Part shown: positions 49,601 through 57,309 of the stretch, piece by piece
Layout of the letters: every line of letters starts with the position of its first letter
Position numbering within the stretch: position 1 is the stretch's first letter
Origin: JAGMCJ01 sp046761005
GTDB taxonomy: Archaea > Thermoplasmatota > Thermoplasmata > RBG-16-68-12 > JAGMCJ01
Length of the DNA stretch: 59,211 nucleotides
Assembly (NCBI GenBank): GCA_046761005.1
Contig: JBHIFI010000003.1
Location: 1 to 59,211, forward strand
Direction: 5' to 3'
Made by a program: the position numbers and the translations under genes
Notes under the pieces: generated by a model
Seen by the model: the letters and a program-made list of their open reading frames with translations, nothing else
Databases searched by the model: none
What the model was told of the DNA's origin: nothing

Positions 49601-51788
49601 GCTCAGTTCGAACATCCTTTCCTGTCCAGAATACGTTTCCCTTGTAGACGTTTCCTCCAGGAGAAGTGACAGTCAAATCGAGATTGTTGACAAGCGCCTT
49701 TGTTGTGGGAACGGCTCCAGGATAGTCGCTGTATGCCATTATGACTTTGAAAGGAACGGTATCGTCTGTGACGTAGTATTGATATTCCACGGTTTCCCCC
49801 GTCAAGAGGCCTGCCTTGTGATCTACGACCCGAAGTCTGTTCGTGTCGCCGGAGAAGTATAGCGAGTTGTTCATTATCACTCTTCCCCAACCTTGAGAGT
49901 GGTTTGGCCAACTGCCCTCCAACCTCCTATCCACGTAGTTTCCCTGCATCTGTTTTCCAGCTGCTACTATCGTTGATTTGAGCAGGGCGGCACTGGGAGT
50001 AAATCCATTCAAGACAACGGGATTGCCAGTTGGATACCAGCCTTCCATGAAATATTGGCGGGTTATTGCCGCGAGACCTGCAACCACAGGGCCTGAATAG
50101 CTCGTTCCTTGAAACCATCCTTCGAGGGCAGTGTTGATGTTGTCCCAGTTGTTTCCGGTGGAGCGAGAAGACATGCCTTCTCCAACCGCCATGACAGTGG
50201 GCTTCCGTCTTCCATCATCTGTAGGACCGACGGAGCTCGAGGAATCTACGTTATCCTGACTCATAGGAGAATCGCTCCAACCTACCGATATGCAACTCTT
50301 TGCGGTTGCGGGACTACCCGGTCCTTCCATTGCCCTATTTCCCGCTGAAAAAACGACGAGCATATCCGGATATTCCCACATGAACTTGTCGACCATCATG
50401 GCCTCGAGGTCATAGTCGATGTTCCTGGCGCCCCAGCTGTTGCTGTGAATTCTCGCGCCATCCTCATATGGGTCCCAGAACAAGTCATGGTAGTCGTCTG
50501 GTATGTATCGAAGTGCGTCGTCCCACCAATCCATAAATTCTGGGTTCTGGTATAGGGTGCCTACATCCTGCAGGAATATCTTCGCACCCTTAGCGATACC
50601 ATCGTTCGCGCTCCCGCTAATGGGATCGTCGTTTCCCAGGAGCGTGCCTGAGGTCATCGTTCCGTGGCCTGATGTTATGTTGCCTGGCTCCCACTTCCAT
50701 GCGCTATCCTTCCACGCCCATGGGTCTGTCGCCGGATCGATACCAACCCACTGACTCATCACCATATACCTTACCACTTTTCTTCTCGAGAGATCCGTGA
50801 CATTATAGATGTCCCCGGTCTGAATCACACCAGGACTCTCCCTGAAGAAGTTGTGGTCGAAATCAAGTCCCGTATCCGCGATGGCAATGACTTGGTTCTC
50901 ACCATGAAGCCCCATGTCCCATATCCTTCTGTTACCGAATTCATCTGTCTGCACAACCCACTGCATGTTCGCGTTCGTAGGCCTCATCTCATAGATGGGC
51001 TCCACGTACTGCACGCTATTGAGTCCAGCGAGACGGGGTATATCGTTGCTGTCAACCTTCGCCTTAACGACGCCGAAATCTTCGTTCTGGAAACGCGAGA
51101 GTATCTGATCTCTGTGCAAAGAACTTACTACCTGGCCGAGGCCCTCTCCTTTGAATGTGATAATCTTCACGGAAACCTCTCCGTTCGCGTCCAGTAGGAC
51201 TGGTCTTATCTTATACGCTGGATGGTAGATGCCCAACCACTGGACTTCCTTCAGATTTTTGACTTCTTTCAGGAGACTGTCATCGAGTTGAACGATGAAC
51301 GCATTGTTGGGAATGTAGTTGAGCACTCTGCCTCCGATCCTCTCGATTTCTTCCTTCCATTCTTCCTTTATGGGTCCGTAGAATTGCACAAGATAATGGC
51401 CGTCGATATCACTTCCATAGGATTCCAGCTTGAGACTGGGAACAATCTCCGGCTCCCCTGCCTGGGTGTCGATAATCATTCCATTGATGTAGATATTGTT
51501 CAGGCCGTATTCCTTTTCCACGATCATTCCTTTGGACTGAAAAAGATCATTCTGAGCATTTGTTGTCTTTGCGAGCGCAAACGAGTCATATATCTGCAAT
51601 ATCTCAGTGCCCGATTCTCTCAGAGTATCCAGGTCGTCCTCGGTATCGAAATACACCAATACGGTGTTCACAGCAACGGACTTCTGAGGAACGCCAAGAC
51701 CCACGAATTGTGTGGCGGGAATTACCATCAAAAGTCCTGTTGCGATTGCCAAAATCCTAGCGAATGATTTCTCCTTTGACAACTTCAT
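46653..51788 (-). CDS. secreted multidomain subtilisin-like protease, large paralogue
   Basis: A 1711-residue homologue of the neighbouring protease with the same frame: signal peptide, I9-type propeptide (LVQFYGPIKEEWKEEIERIG), Asp305 in IADTGLDFD, His375 in SGHGTMTSG, Ser563 in GTSYSGPV, the KP-43 barrel (LDLTVTSPGG), and FN3. It then carries an additional ~300-residue class-I amidotransferase-like insert (GEILLVIGHETF..YDFFISSHD-type fold, GPGKVWGGMP), a Ser-Thr-rich Kre9-like domain (VISPNGGEIYTGDT), another beta domain, FN3 and the paired C-terminal modules (LISIPITP..GYWVDV, WTLVGYPS..AYWIGN). GGGAGGAGG precedes the ATG at seven bases. Confidence 0.93.
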   Translation of the reverse strand: MKLSKEKSFARILAIATGLLMVIPATQFVGLGVPQKSVAVNTVLVYFDTEDDLDTLRESGTEILQIYDSFALAKTTNAQNDLFQSKGMIVEKEYGLNNIYINGMIIDTQAGEPEIVPSLKLESYGSDIDGHYLVQFYGPIKEEWKEEIERIGGRVLNYIPNNAFIVQLDDSLLKEVKNLKEVQWLGIYHPAYKIRPVLLDANGEVSVKIITFKGEGLGQVVSSLHRDQILSRFQNEDFGVVKAKVDSNDIPRLAGLNSVQYVEPIYEMRPTNANMQWVVQTDEFGNRRIWDMGLHGENQVIAIADTGLDFDHNFFRESPGVIQTGDIYNVTDLSRRKVVRYMVMSQWVGIDPATDPWAWKDSAWKWEPGNITSGHGTMTSGTLLGNDDPISGSANDGIAKGAKIFLQDVGTLYQNPEFMDWWDDALRYIPDDYHDLFWDPYEDGARIHSNSWGARNIDYDLEAMMVDKFMWEYPDMLVVFSAGNRAMEGPGSPATAKSCISVGWSDSPMSQDNVDSSSSVGPTDDGRRKPTVMAVGEGMSSRSTGNNWDNINTALEGWFQGTSYSGPVVAGLAAITRQYFMEGWYPTGNPVVLNGFTPSAALLKSTIVAAGKQMQGNYVDRRLEGSWPNHSQGWGRVIMNNSLYFSGDTNRLRVVDHKAGLLTGETVEYQYYVTDDTVPFKVIMAYSDYPGAVPTTKALVNNLDLTVTSPGGNVYKGNVFWTGKDVRTELVESKWGAGSYDTDNPVEGVLVLAPDIGFWRVRVTGTNIPSGPQPFALSILGAIDPGYGQLFLDKTIYGDSDTIRIRVEDTDAGPSLTVEVTSDTEITPETVTLTGTGAGVYEGSIDTSYGIPVTDGILQVSDDDTVTVEYVDVTPPQRAIQKTAVIDGAPPMITDVRATRITNAAATVIWNTDESATSKVYYDTNPISLSNSETKKPGGYFVSHSVDLTNLTTGTKYYFDVESTDRFGHTTRDDNGGQHYSFHTTEKGEILLVIGHETFTYERLDRYKNAFEMFGWSNNEWFVERSGIPGLSFLQGYKVVMWQTGLEEYPPFEPEDMTLITNYIDEGGRFFISSHDVAWAFAKDSGSDYATVQTGQWVNSTLKSDWDADPRFFDSVEGIIGDPISNEYFGTSRLDYQGHRPWGGGDRGDEVIAQSYGGTPSYVWRDYDGDANEAPIAVKWISSAANGTAGPGKVWGGMPSKLVAYFFEVTGIVDSAARGSVINKTIVWLIGHDHPDVQVISPNGGEIYTGDTIQIQWSRQVYSTGINGQALFYSPDDGQSWIRIFPDPAVGDTTYNWDISTLQNGINYRVKVVVQDDGIPYPMLNGSDISDDPFTILRPGGDSEGPITIPGSVGSTPNPVERSLTVTFTAIVDDTNFGNSTIQAAEFFIDAPGQNGTGTPMNPVDVFDTPTEEVTWTGSADWSPGTRCVFVHGQDSANNWGLYSSRCFEVLGKIVQPPSDFMAALTGPSYEDITLTWTLSPDDPLDVDHYSIYYGSSYDPTAASYAFLTTVPNQTEIYVDSGAGLGGSIYYAIYSNSTGGDASRASQQAGKFVRSLSAGVQLISIPITPSNGTVASVFQTLQFDKVWTYDSDSGKWQSYMDFKPYKGVLTTISLDRGYWVDVVQAGDFVVAGWVQSQVDITLSKPWTLVGYPSLTGSMTVGELKASSGAAKVEGYSALAPYFLQELPDSFVLTAGEAYWIGNANYLWTVYT

Positions 51789-51795
51789 TTTGAAG

Positions 51796-51882
51796 CCTCC
51801 TCCCTAAGAGGTTAAAGCATGTATAACAGTGTTGCCCACGTCCACCACGCTTGGTGAAGTCATTAACCGAGGGCTATAAAAA
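51796..51882 (-). promoter_or_regulatory. promoter and ribosome site of the subtilase operon
   Basis: GGGAGGAGG (complement of 51796-51804) is a strong ribosome-binding site seven bases before the ATG. A TATA-like TTTTTATAG at 51874-51882 predicts a leader of about 60 bases, one of the few long leaders in the window. A second AT-rich stretch (about 51821-51827) is too close to the ribosome site to be the TATA box. Confidence 0.45.
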
Positions 51883-52063
51883 CCTTCCGAAGCTGGCTTA
51901 GAAGGGGCCATCTCGCTGTTTTGGTCCTGTATGTTGGCCTCTGCAACCGACCTGGAGAAGTGTTTGTTGCTTCCTGCCGCACAACTTCTCTTGAATCACT
52001 CACAGAACCTTGTCCAAATAGGCTGAAATCAGGACATATGAAAGACACGCAATGTGGACTCTC

Positions 52064-52777
52064 TTAGTCGCTGATGACTCTTGTAGCCTGGAATACCCCA
52101 CCCTCGAACAGAAGTGTATAGTAGTTGGGACTATGGCTCGTGCCCCTCATCTTCACGCATCTTATTCTTCTTTGTACGGTCACATCGTCGACATTCTCCA
52201 TCTTGACATGGATGATGCCATCCGCTATGAAGTCTTCTCCGTACCTGCCGAATGCCTTCTCACCTATGATCATCTCACTTATTATCAGGCTTGTAACTCC
52301 CAAGTCCCTAAGCCACTCGAAAAGCTGGAAGAGCTCCTCCCTTGGATATTCGAACCTTGCGAGGGTTTCAAGAATGGAAAGCGAGTCAACTGCAAAGAGC
52401 ACAAAGTCAGTGTTTTTCTTCAAATTGGAAGCATACATCTTGAAGATCTCGACCCAGGTTTGATTTTTCAGTGCCTCCAAGTTCTTTCTGATAAGACTGA
52501 GATCAACTATGCTCAGTTTGTCCTCAATATTCTGTGGATCCATCCCCATCCCCTTCATCTGCTTCAGCAGGCTTTTTCTCCCCTGCTCAAGGGATAGGAA
52601 GGCACCCACCTTGTCCTCTTTTAGAGCATTATTGTATAGTATGCTGAATGCCAGACTCGACTTCATCGTGCCGGGTTCGCCACATATAAGAACGATGTGC
52701 CCATTCGGTATCCCTCCATCTAACTTCTCGTCGAAGCCAGCAACATAACTCTTGATCCTACCGTCCTCTTCAATCAA
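52064..52777 (-). CDS. KaiC-like RecA-superfamily ATPase
   Basis: A single-domain KaiC-type ATPase of 237 residues. Walker A is GEPGTMKSS, so Met replaces the usual Gly or Ser before Lys. The catalytic Glu is in AFLSLEQGRK and Walker B is FVLFAVDSLS. The archaeal KaiC group is a signal-transduction or regulatory ATPase of unknown partners; motif-based links to phosphorylation are not visible here. TTG at 52777 is the only plausible start and lies at leaderless distance from a TATA-like TTAATATC (about 52800-52811). It is divergent from the HTH gene. Confidence 0.85.
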   Translation of the reverse strand: MIEEDGRIKSYVAGFDEKLDGGIPNGHIVLICGEPGTMKSSLAFSILYNNALKEDKVGAFLSLEQGRKSLLKQMKGMGMDPQNIEDKLSIVDLSLIRKNLEALKNQTWVEIFKMYASNLKKNTDFVLFAVDSLSILETLARFEYPREELFQLFEWLRDLGVTSLIISEMIIGEKAFGRYGEDFIADGIIHVKMENVDDVTVQRRIRCVKMRGTSHSPNYYTLLFEGGVFQATRVISD

Positions 52778-53009
52778 CGGTTGTCCAGAGCCACTCGATT
52801 CGATATTAAGGTTTTCTTCTGAATATCAGTAATCGAAATATAAAAAATAAAAGGGGGAGTAATCGTTATGTGCAAAGTCACAAGGGAAATCCGGCCTATC
52901 CGGGAGAGAGTAAATGTGATTAATAGAGATTTTTGAACTGGTTTTGTTACCAATAGGGGGAAGCAAAAGGCTTATCTGTTACCAGGTATGTTACCGGGTC
53001 GGTGAGCAG

Positions 53010-53594
53010 ATGTTTTTTCCCGAGAAAACCTTGAAGAACCTAATCATTTCATATGTCAAAAAGGAAGAGAAATCCATAAGTGGACTGGCCAGGCAACTCA
53101 ACGATGATGGATTTCCGATTCATCGTCTCTTCCTGACTGGTTATCTGCGGGCAATGGCAGACATGGGAGTGGTCAAAGAAAAGCAAATACCTCCCTCAAA
53201 AGTGTATATGACCTCCGCTCGTCGAGAAAAGAACATCTACGAGATGATTGGAGAGAAATGCACATCAGCTGAAGTCTCTGACAAAGATAAGCCAGCCCTG
53301 GCAATCTCGGTTCTGGAAGTGCTTTTCAGGAGACCTGTATTCCTTCAGGAGCTGAGGGAGTGTGGTTTTGATGATGTGGGGGCTGAAAGCGTTAAAGGCG
53401 AAGAGAGGACGGAGGCTAGGAAGCTATTGTTGAAGAACGGCATCGAGATTCCTGGAAATGATCCCGCATACAGAGCAGGCCAGGGTTTTGAGGAACCTGC
53501 ATCTCAGATCCTCAGAGATATCCTTCTTGATAGATTCGATGTCCATCATCTTAAGGTTGATACAAAACAGACGAAGTTGCCGGATATGAGATAA
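53010..53594 (+). CDS. winged-helix/helix-turn-helix protein
   Basis: A 194-residue protein beginning MFFPEKTLKNLIISYVK after the ribosome site GGTGAG. Residues ~1-75 form a helix-turn-helix (ISGLARQLNDDGFPIHRLFLTGYLRAMADMGVV) that likely binds DNA. The remainder is helical with a basic C-terminus (VDTKQTKLPDMR). The exact family is not recognised. It is divergent from KaiC, so it may regulate that gene. An earlier in-frame start at 52944 gives a basic, Cys-rich extension and is less likely. Its stop at 53592-53594 abuts the 3' end of the SRP RNA. Confidence 0.7.
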   Translation: MFFPEKTLKNLIISYVKKEEKSISGLARQLNDDGFPIHRLFLTGYLRAMADMGVVKEKQIPPSKVYMTSARREKNIYEMIGEKCTSAEVSDKDKPALAISVLEVLFRRPVFLQELRECGFDDVGAESVKGEERTEARKLLLKNGIEIPGNDPAYRAGQGFEEPASQILRDILLDRFDVHHLKVDTKQTKLPDMR

Positions 53595-53902
53595 GCTAGG
53601 CCACCGAGGTGGACGCTCAGGCTCGATGCTGGTTGTCCAAAGGCCCTCTCGGTCCCGCAACCCCACGAGCGCCGGTAGTTCGTGGTAAGGCTGCTCACTT
53701 CCGTGCCTGACCCGTTACCCACGATTAGGGTGATAGTTTCGGTCCTACGACCGACTTTTCACCGCCTCCTGCCCCGCAGGACAGGACCTCATCGCTGGCC
53801 AGAGGGCCAACACCAAGCTGAATACGCCGCCCTCAGCTGTCACCCCCGCTAACGGCGGTTTCGGTGTACAAGAGGACGCCGAGCCCTCCGGTCAAGCCTA
53901 GC
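53595..53902 (-). ncRNA. signal recognition particle RNA (archaeal 7S)
   Basis: The minus strand folds like an archaeal 7S RNA. Helix 1 is formed by the ends, GCTAGGC (53902-53896) with GCCTAGC (53601-53595). The domain IV helix 8, at 53684-53719, has the invariant loop in GTCAGGCACGGAAGTGAGCAGCC-like sequence (the GGAAG tetraloop facing the AGCAG asymmetric loop). It gives a length of about 308 bases. A strong TATA (TTATATATA, 53926-53934) ends 24 bases before the 5' base. It binds SRP19 and SRP54, neither of which is encoded here. Confidence 0.9.
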
Positions 53903-53925
53903 GTATCGTTCAAAGTTCTCGTAAG

Positions 53926-53934
53926 TATATATAA
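53926..53934 (-). promoter_or_regulatory. TATA box of the SRP RNA gene
   Basis: TTATATATA lies 24-32 bases upstream of the predicted SRP RNA 5' end at 53902 and matches the archaeal TBP consensus well. Confidence 0.7.
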
Positions 53935-54047
53935 TTTGAGAGTGAGACGCCAAAATCCGTCAACGCAAGCATCCTCTAGACGAAAAGTATGGCAATGTCG
54001 GATGGGTCTCATTGTCGTATCTGATAGGCCAGACGTCGATAACCCAA

Positions 54048-54437
54048 TCACAGTCTTTCTATCAGCTCTATCAGTACCTCATTGGGATCCTCGAGGAATG
54101 CAATCCTTGGCCCGCCTGGACTCAGATGAAAAGGCTCATCCGTGACAGTGCCTCCTGCTTCTCTGACCCTCTGGAGGATGCCATCTATATCGTTCGCTTC
54201 AAAAGCAATGTGATCAAACACCCTGTCTTCATATTCCGCCTGGACATAGCTTTTTTGTTGCCTGTAATGAGTGAGCTCTATTCTCGAATCGCCCTCGGGG
54301 CTTTCCAAGAAAGCTATCTCGGCATCGTTCTGTGGGATTTCCGCTCTCCTCACCAACTTCAACCCAAGAACCTTCTCATAGAATTCTATGGTCTCATCCA
54401 TATTTTTAGCGCGAATCGATGTATGTGTCAACTTCAC
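54048..54437 (-). CDS. VOC-family protein (glyoxalase I / lactoylglutathione-lyase-like)
   Basis: A 129-residue vicinal-oxygen-chelate fold protein. It begins KLTHTSIRAKNMDETIEFYEK, with metal-ligand candidates His4 and Glu in IELTHY, a second repeat DHIAFEANDIDGIL (His) and a final Glu in VLIELIE. The overall text is closest to lactoylglutathione lyase, though archaea rarely use glutathione, so the real substrate is open (glyoxalase, methylmalonyl-CoA epimerase or other). GTG 54437 has AAGGAG five bases ahead. It is second in an operon after NAC. Confidence 0.8.
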   Translation of the reverse strand: MKLTHTSIRAKNMDETIEFYEKVLGLKLVRRAEIPQNDAEIAFLESPEGDSRIELTHYRQQKSYVQAEYEDRVFDHIAFEANDIDGILQRVREAGGTVTDEPFHLSPGGPRIAFLEDPNEVLIELIERL

Positions 54438-54468
54438 AGTAACTCCTTCTCCTGCAATTCAATGGAAG

Positions 54469-54828
54469 CTAGGCCCTCTCCCCAAGGAGCTTGAGGATGG
54501 CCTCTGCAGGTTCACCCTCACATTCGATCAGGGCCTTCCGAGCCTCCTCGGCCGTCACATTTGCCTTCTCCGCGACCAGCCTTACATCCTCCCCAGGAAT
54601 TCTCGGACCCTCCTCAGATTTCTCGAACTCCTCTGCTTCTCCCACGACTTGATAAGTCGTCTGGCCTTGAACTTCCATCTTGGTGACAGCTGCGTTTGGG
54701 ATGACATACTCCTTTGCTGAAGTCTTGATTATAACCTCCTCCACATCTTCTAACTCTTCTGCCTTTATTCCCAGGCGCTTCATCGCCGCTTTTATCTGCT
54801 TGGGACTCATTCTTCCTCCTGGTATCAT
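54469..54828 (-). CDS. nac: nascent polypeptide-associated complex protein (NAC)
   Basis: Archaeal NAC, a homodimer that binds nascent chains at the ribosome exit. The 119 residues start with the diagnostic MIPGGRMSPKQIKAAMKRLGI, followed by the NAC beta-barrel (~30-75, EVIIKTSAKEYVIPNAAV) and a C-terminal UBA domain (VTAEEARKALIECEGEPAEAILKL). An in-frame start six codons earlier is less likely. The TATA-like TTTTAAGG (54851-54860) is at leaderless distance. It is divergent from ABCE1, joining two ribosome-linked genes. Confidence 0.95.
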   Translation of the reverse strand: MIPGGRMSPKQIKAAMKRLGIKAEELEDVEEVIIKTSAKEYVIPNAAVTKMEVQGQTTYQVVGEAEEFEKSEEGPRIPGEDVRLVAEKANVTAEEARKALIECEGEPAEAILKLLGERA

Positions 54829-54850
54829 CGGGACCCACAAGGTCATTGAA

Positions 54851-54882
54851 CCTTAAAACCTGTTGCATCGCCCTTATATATT
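54851..54882. promoter_or_regulatory. divergent promoters NAC / ABCE1
   Basis: A minus-strand GGTTTTAAGG (54851-54860) lies 23 bases before the NAC ATG at 54828. A plus-strand TTATATATT (54874-54882) lies 23 bases before the ABCE1 ATG at 54905. Both imply leaderless mRNAs, and the two boxes are 13 bases apart. Confidence 0.55.
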
Positions 54883-54904
54883 GGCCAAACTTTCCAATCA
54901 GAGG

Positions 54905-56671
54905 ATGCGAATTGCAGTTCTTCTTCGCGACAGATGTCAATCAAAGAGATGCAATCTGGAATGCATCAAATACTGTCCTCCAGTGAGAACGGGTACGGAA
55001 ACTGTGGTGATGGGGGAAGAGGGAAGGCCCATGATCTCTGAGGAACTCTGTGTAGGCTGTGGTATCTGCGTGCACAAATGTCCATTCGATTCGATTCGCA
55101 TCGTCGGTCTTCCCAAAGAACTCGAGGGAGAAGTCGTTCATCAGTATGGAATGAATGGCTTCAGGCTTTACAGGCTTCCGACCCCCCATCACGGAGAGGT
55201 AATGGGAATACTTGGCCCGAACGGAATCGGAAAGACCACTGTCATTAGCGTTCTTTCTGGAGAAACGATTCCAAATCTGGGAGATTTGGAGCGCGAGCCT
55301 TCGTGGGACCCAGTTCTTGAGAAATATGCAGGAACGGAATTGCAGAATTATCTGAGGAAGATAGCGGATGGGAGTCTGCTCACCTCATTCAAGCCACAGT
55401 ACGTCGACAAGTTGCCCAAGGCTCATAAGGGAAAGGTTGGAGAGCTGTTGGAAAGGGTTGACGAATCCGGAAGACTGGATGATGTCTCGGAGGAATTTAT
55501 TATCGGACATGCTTTTGACCGCGACCTCGCAAAGCTGTCCGGCGGTGAACTCCAGAGGGTTGCACTGGCAGCGACTTTCCTCAAAGATGCTGACATATAC
55601 TTCTTCGATGAGCCCTCTTCCTATTTGGATATATATCAGAGGCTCAAGGTCGCTGAGTCCATACAGAGCCTATCCCAGACAAAGCAGGTTGTCGTGATTG
55701 AACACGACCTCGCCGTATTGGACTTCTTGGCTGACAGTGTCCATCTAATGTTTGGTGAGAGGGGAGCATATGGTGTGACCTCTCAGCCGAGGGGCGTTCG
55801 CGTTGCCATAAACACTTATCTCAAGGGCTTTCTGAAGGAGGAGAACGTCAGATTCAGGGAGAGGGAGATAAGATTCGAGGCTCATGCGCCGAGGAAGGAG
55901 TGGAGCGGGAAACCGATGATACAGTTTCAGCCCCTCTACAAGAGGTTCAAGGGATTCTCTCTCAAGACAAGCGAAGGGATCATCCGGGAAGGAGAGGTCG
56001 TGGGAGTCGTCGGTCCAAATGCGACAGGGAAGACGACATTCGTGAAGATGCTCGCAGGTGTTTTGAGGCCTACTCGGGGCGAGGTTGAGGGGAATCTCAA
56101 GGTGAGCTACAAGCCCCAGTATATCGAACCGAAGTTCAAGGGAACCGTGCGAGAGGCCTTTCTCTCTGAGGCTGGGGAGGATTTCGAGACGAGCTATTTC
56201 AAAACGGAGATAGAGGCACCTTTGAATTTGCAATCACTCATGGACAGGCCCATTCCCACTCTTTCCGGCGGCGAGCTTCAGTGCGTTGCGATCGGTCTTT
56301 GTCTTGCAAGGGAGGCAGACATTTATCTGATTGACGAACCCTCAGCCTACCTTGATTCAAACCAAAGAATGGAAGCCGCTAGAGCCATAAGAAGAGCCAT
56401 GGAGAACAGGGGAATGAGCGGAATGATTGTTGACCACGACGTGTATTTCATCGATCTCGTCTCCGATTCATTGATGGTCTTCCACGGCGAGCCTTCCAGG
56501 AAGGGGGTCGGAGAGGGGCCGTTCGAGATGCGTGAGGGCATGAATAAGTTCCTCAAGGAGGTGGCCATCACCTTCAGGCGGGACAATGAGACAAACAGAC
56601 CAAGAATCAACAAGCCGGAATCCCGATTGGACCGAGAGCAAAAGGCGGCTGGTGAGTACTACTACGCGTGA
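54905..56671 (+). CDS. ribosome recycling ATPase ABCE1 (RNase L inhibitor homologue)
   Basis: ABCE1 splits ribosomes after termination in archaea and eukaryotes. The N-terminus holds two [4Fe-4S] clusters: Cys11, Cys16, Cys20, Cys24 (CQSKRCNLECIKYC) and Cys49, Cys52, Cys55, Cys59 (CVGCGICVHKC). Two ABC domains follow, each with Walker A (GPNGIGKTT at 104-112 and GPNATGKTT), signature LSGGELQ, and Walker B (IYFFDEPSS, IYLIDEPSA). ATG 54905 fits family alignment and leaderless transcription; the in-frame upstream start is rejected. It converges on DedA with a ten-base overlap. Confidence 0.97.
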   Translation: MRIAVLLRDRCQSKRCNLECIKYCPPVRTGTETVVMGEEGRPMISEELCVGCGICVHKCPFDSIRIVGLPKELEGEVVHQYGMNGFRLYRLPTPHHGEVMGILGPNGIGKTTVISVLSGETIPNLGDLEREPSWDPVLEKYAGTELQNYLRKIADGSLLTSFKPQYVDKLPKAHKGKVGELLERVDESGRLDDVSEEFIIGHAFDRDLAKLSGGELQRVALAATFLKDADIYFFDEPSSYLDIYQRLKVAESIQSLSQTKQVVVIEHDLAVLDFLADSVHLMFGERGAYGVTSQPRGVRVAINTYLKGFLKEENVRFREREIRFEAHAPRKEWSGKPMIQFQPLYKRFKGFSLKTSEGIIREGEVVGVVGPNATGKTTFVKMLAGVLRPTRGEVEGNLKVSYKPQYIEPKFKGTVREAFLSEAGEDFETSYFKTEIEAPLNLQSLMDRPIPTLSGGELQCVAIGLCLAREADIYLIDEPSAYLDSNQRMEAARAIRRAMENRGMSGMIVDHDVYFIDLVSDSLMVFHGEPSRKGVGEGPFEMREGMNKFLKEVAITFRRDNETNRPRINKPESRLDREQKAAGEYYYA

Positions 56672-57279
56672 GCGCGTTGCTTCCTTCTCCAGTATATGTA
56701 GATGATTATGATCGCCAAAGCCAGAATGAATGCAAAGAGGTCGAGGTACTCGAAGAATCCCTCGATAGCCTCTATCCTGCTGCTGAGGAAATAGCCCGTG
56801 ACAGTGAGGACAGTGTTCCAAATCATGGCGCCGAAGAAGGTTGAGACAACAAAATTCCTCAAATCCATCTTTGCGATTCCGGCGGGAAAGGATATGAAGG
56901 ATCTCGTGCCAGGAAGGGCGTGCCCTATGAGGATGGAGGCTCTCCCATATTTCTGAAACCACACCTCGGCCCGCTCGAGATGCTCCTCTCCCAATCTGAA
57001 ATATCTTCCAAACCTATGAACAAAGCCTCGTCCGAAGTAGGCTCCAATATAGTATGCAACCGTGGAGCCCAATGTGGCACCCAAAGTTGCTACAACTATC
57101 ACGGCCCAGACCTCGAATTCTCCCTCATAGGCTAGGGAACCCGCCAAGGGAAGAATCGCTTCGCTTGGGATGGGCGTTATTATCCCCTCGACAAACATTG
57201 CCAGGAATATCCCTGGGTAACCCAGAACAAGAACTAGGTCCCTTACGAAAGCTACAATCTCCGCGACAATGGAGGACAT
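56662..57279 (-). CDS. DedA-family membrane protein
   Basis: A 205-residue DedA/SNARE-associated-family integral membrane protein. The family is linked to polyprenyl-phosphate lipid or proton-coupled flipping. The motif FVEGIITPIPSEAILPLAG carries the conserved Glu and P-P-S-E, FQKYGRASILIGHALPGTRSFIS carries the second conserved arginine region, and SFPAGIAKMDLRNF continues it. Membrane helices lie at ~14-35, 38-56, 60-85, 130-160 and 175-197. It ends within the ABCE1 3' end on the other strand. Confidence 0.93.
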   Translation of the reverse strand: MSSIVAEIVAFVRDLVLVLGYPGIFLAMFVEGIITPIPSEAILPLAGSLAYEGEFEVWAVIVVATLGATLGSTVAYYIGAYFGRGFVHRFGRYFRLGEEHLERAEVWFQKYGRASILIGHALPGTRSFISFPAGIAKMDLRNFVVSTFFGAMIWNTVLTVTGYFLSSRIEAIEGFFEYLDLFAFILALAIIIIYIYWRRKQRAHA

Positions 57280-57309
57280 CAGGCCGCGCTTTACAGGCGG
57301 GAACCTTAG

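Noticed and set aside
52052..52597. 181-residue plus-strand ORF over the KaiC-like gene
   Set aside because: Antisense to Walker motifs of KaiC; no family seen.
53595..53902. RNase P RNA or a 5S-type RNA
   Set aside because: The GGAAG/AGCAG helix 8 and the end-pairing match SRP RNA; RNase P and 5S signatures are absent.
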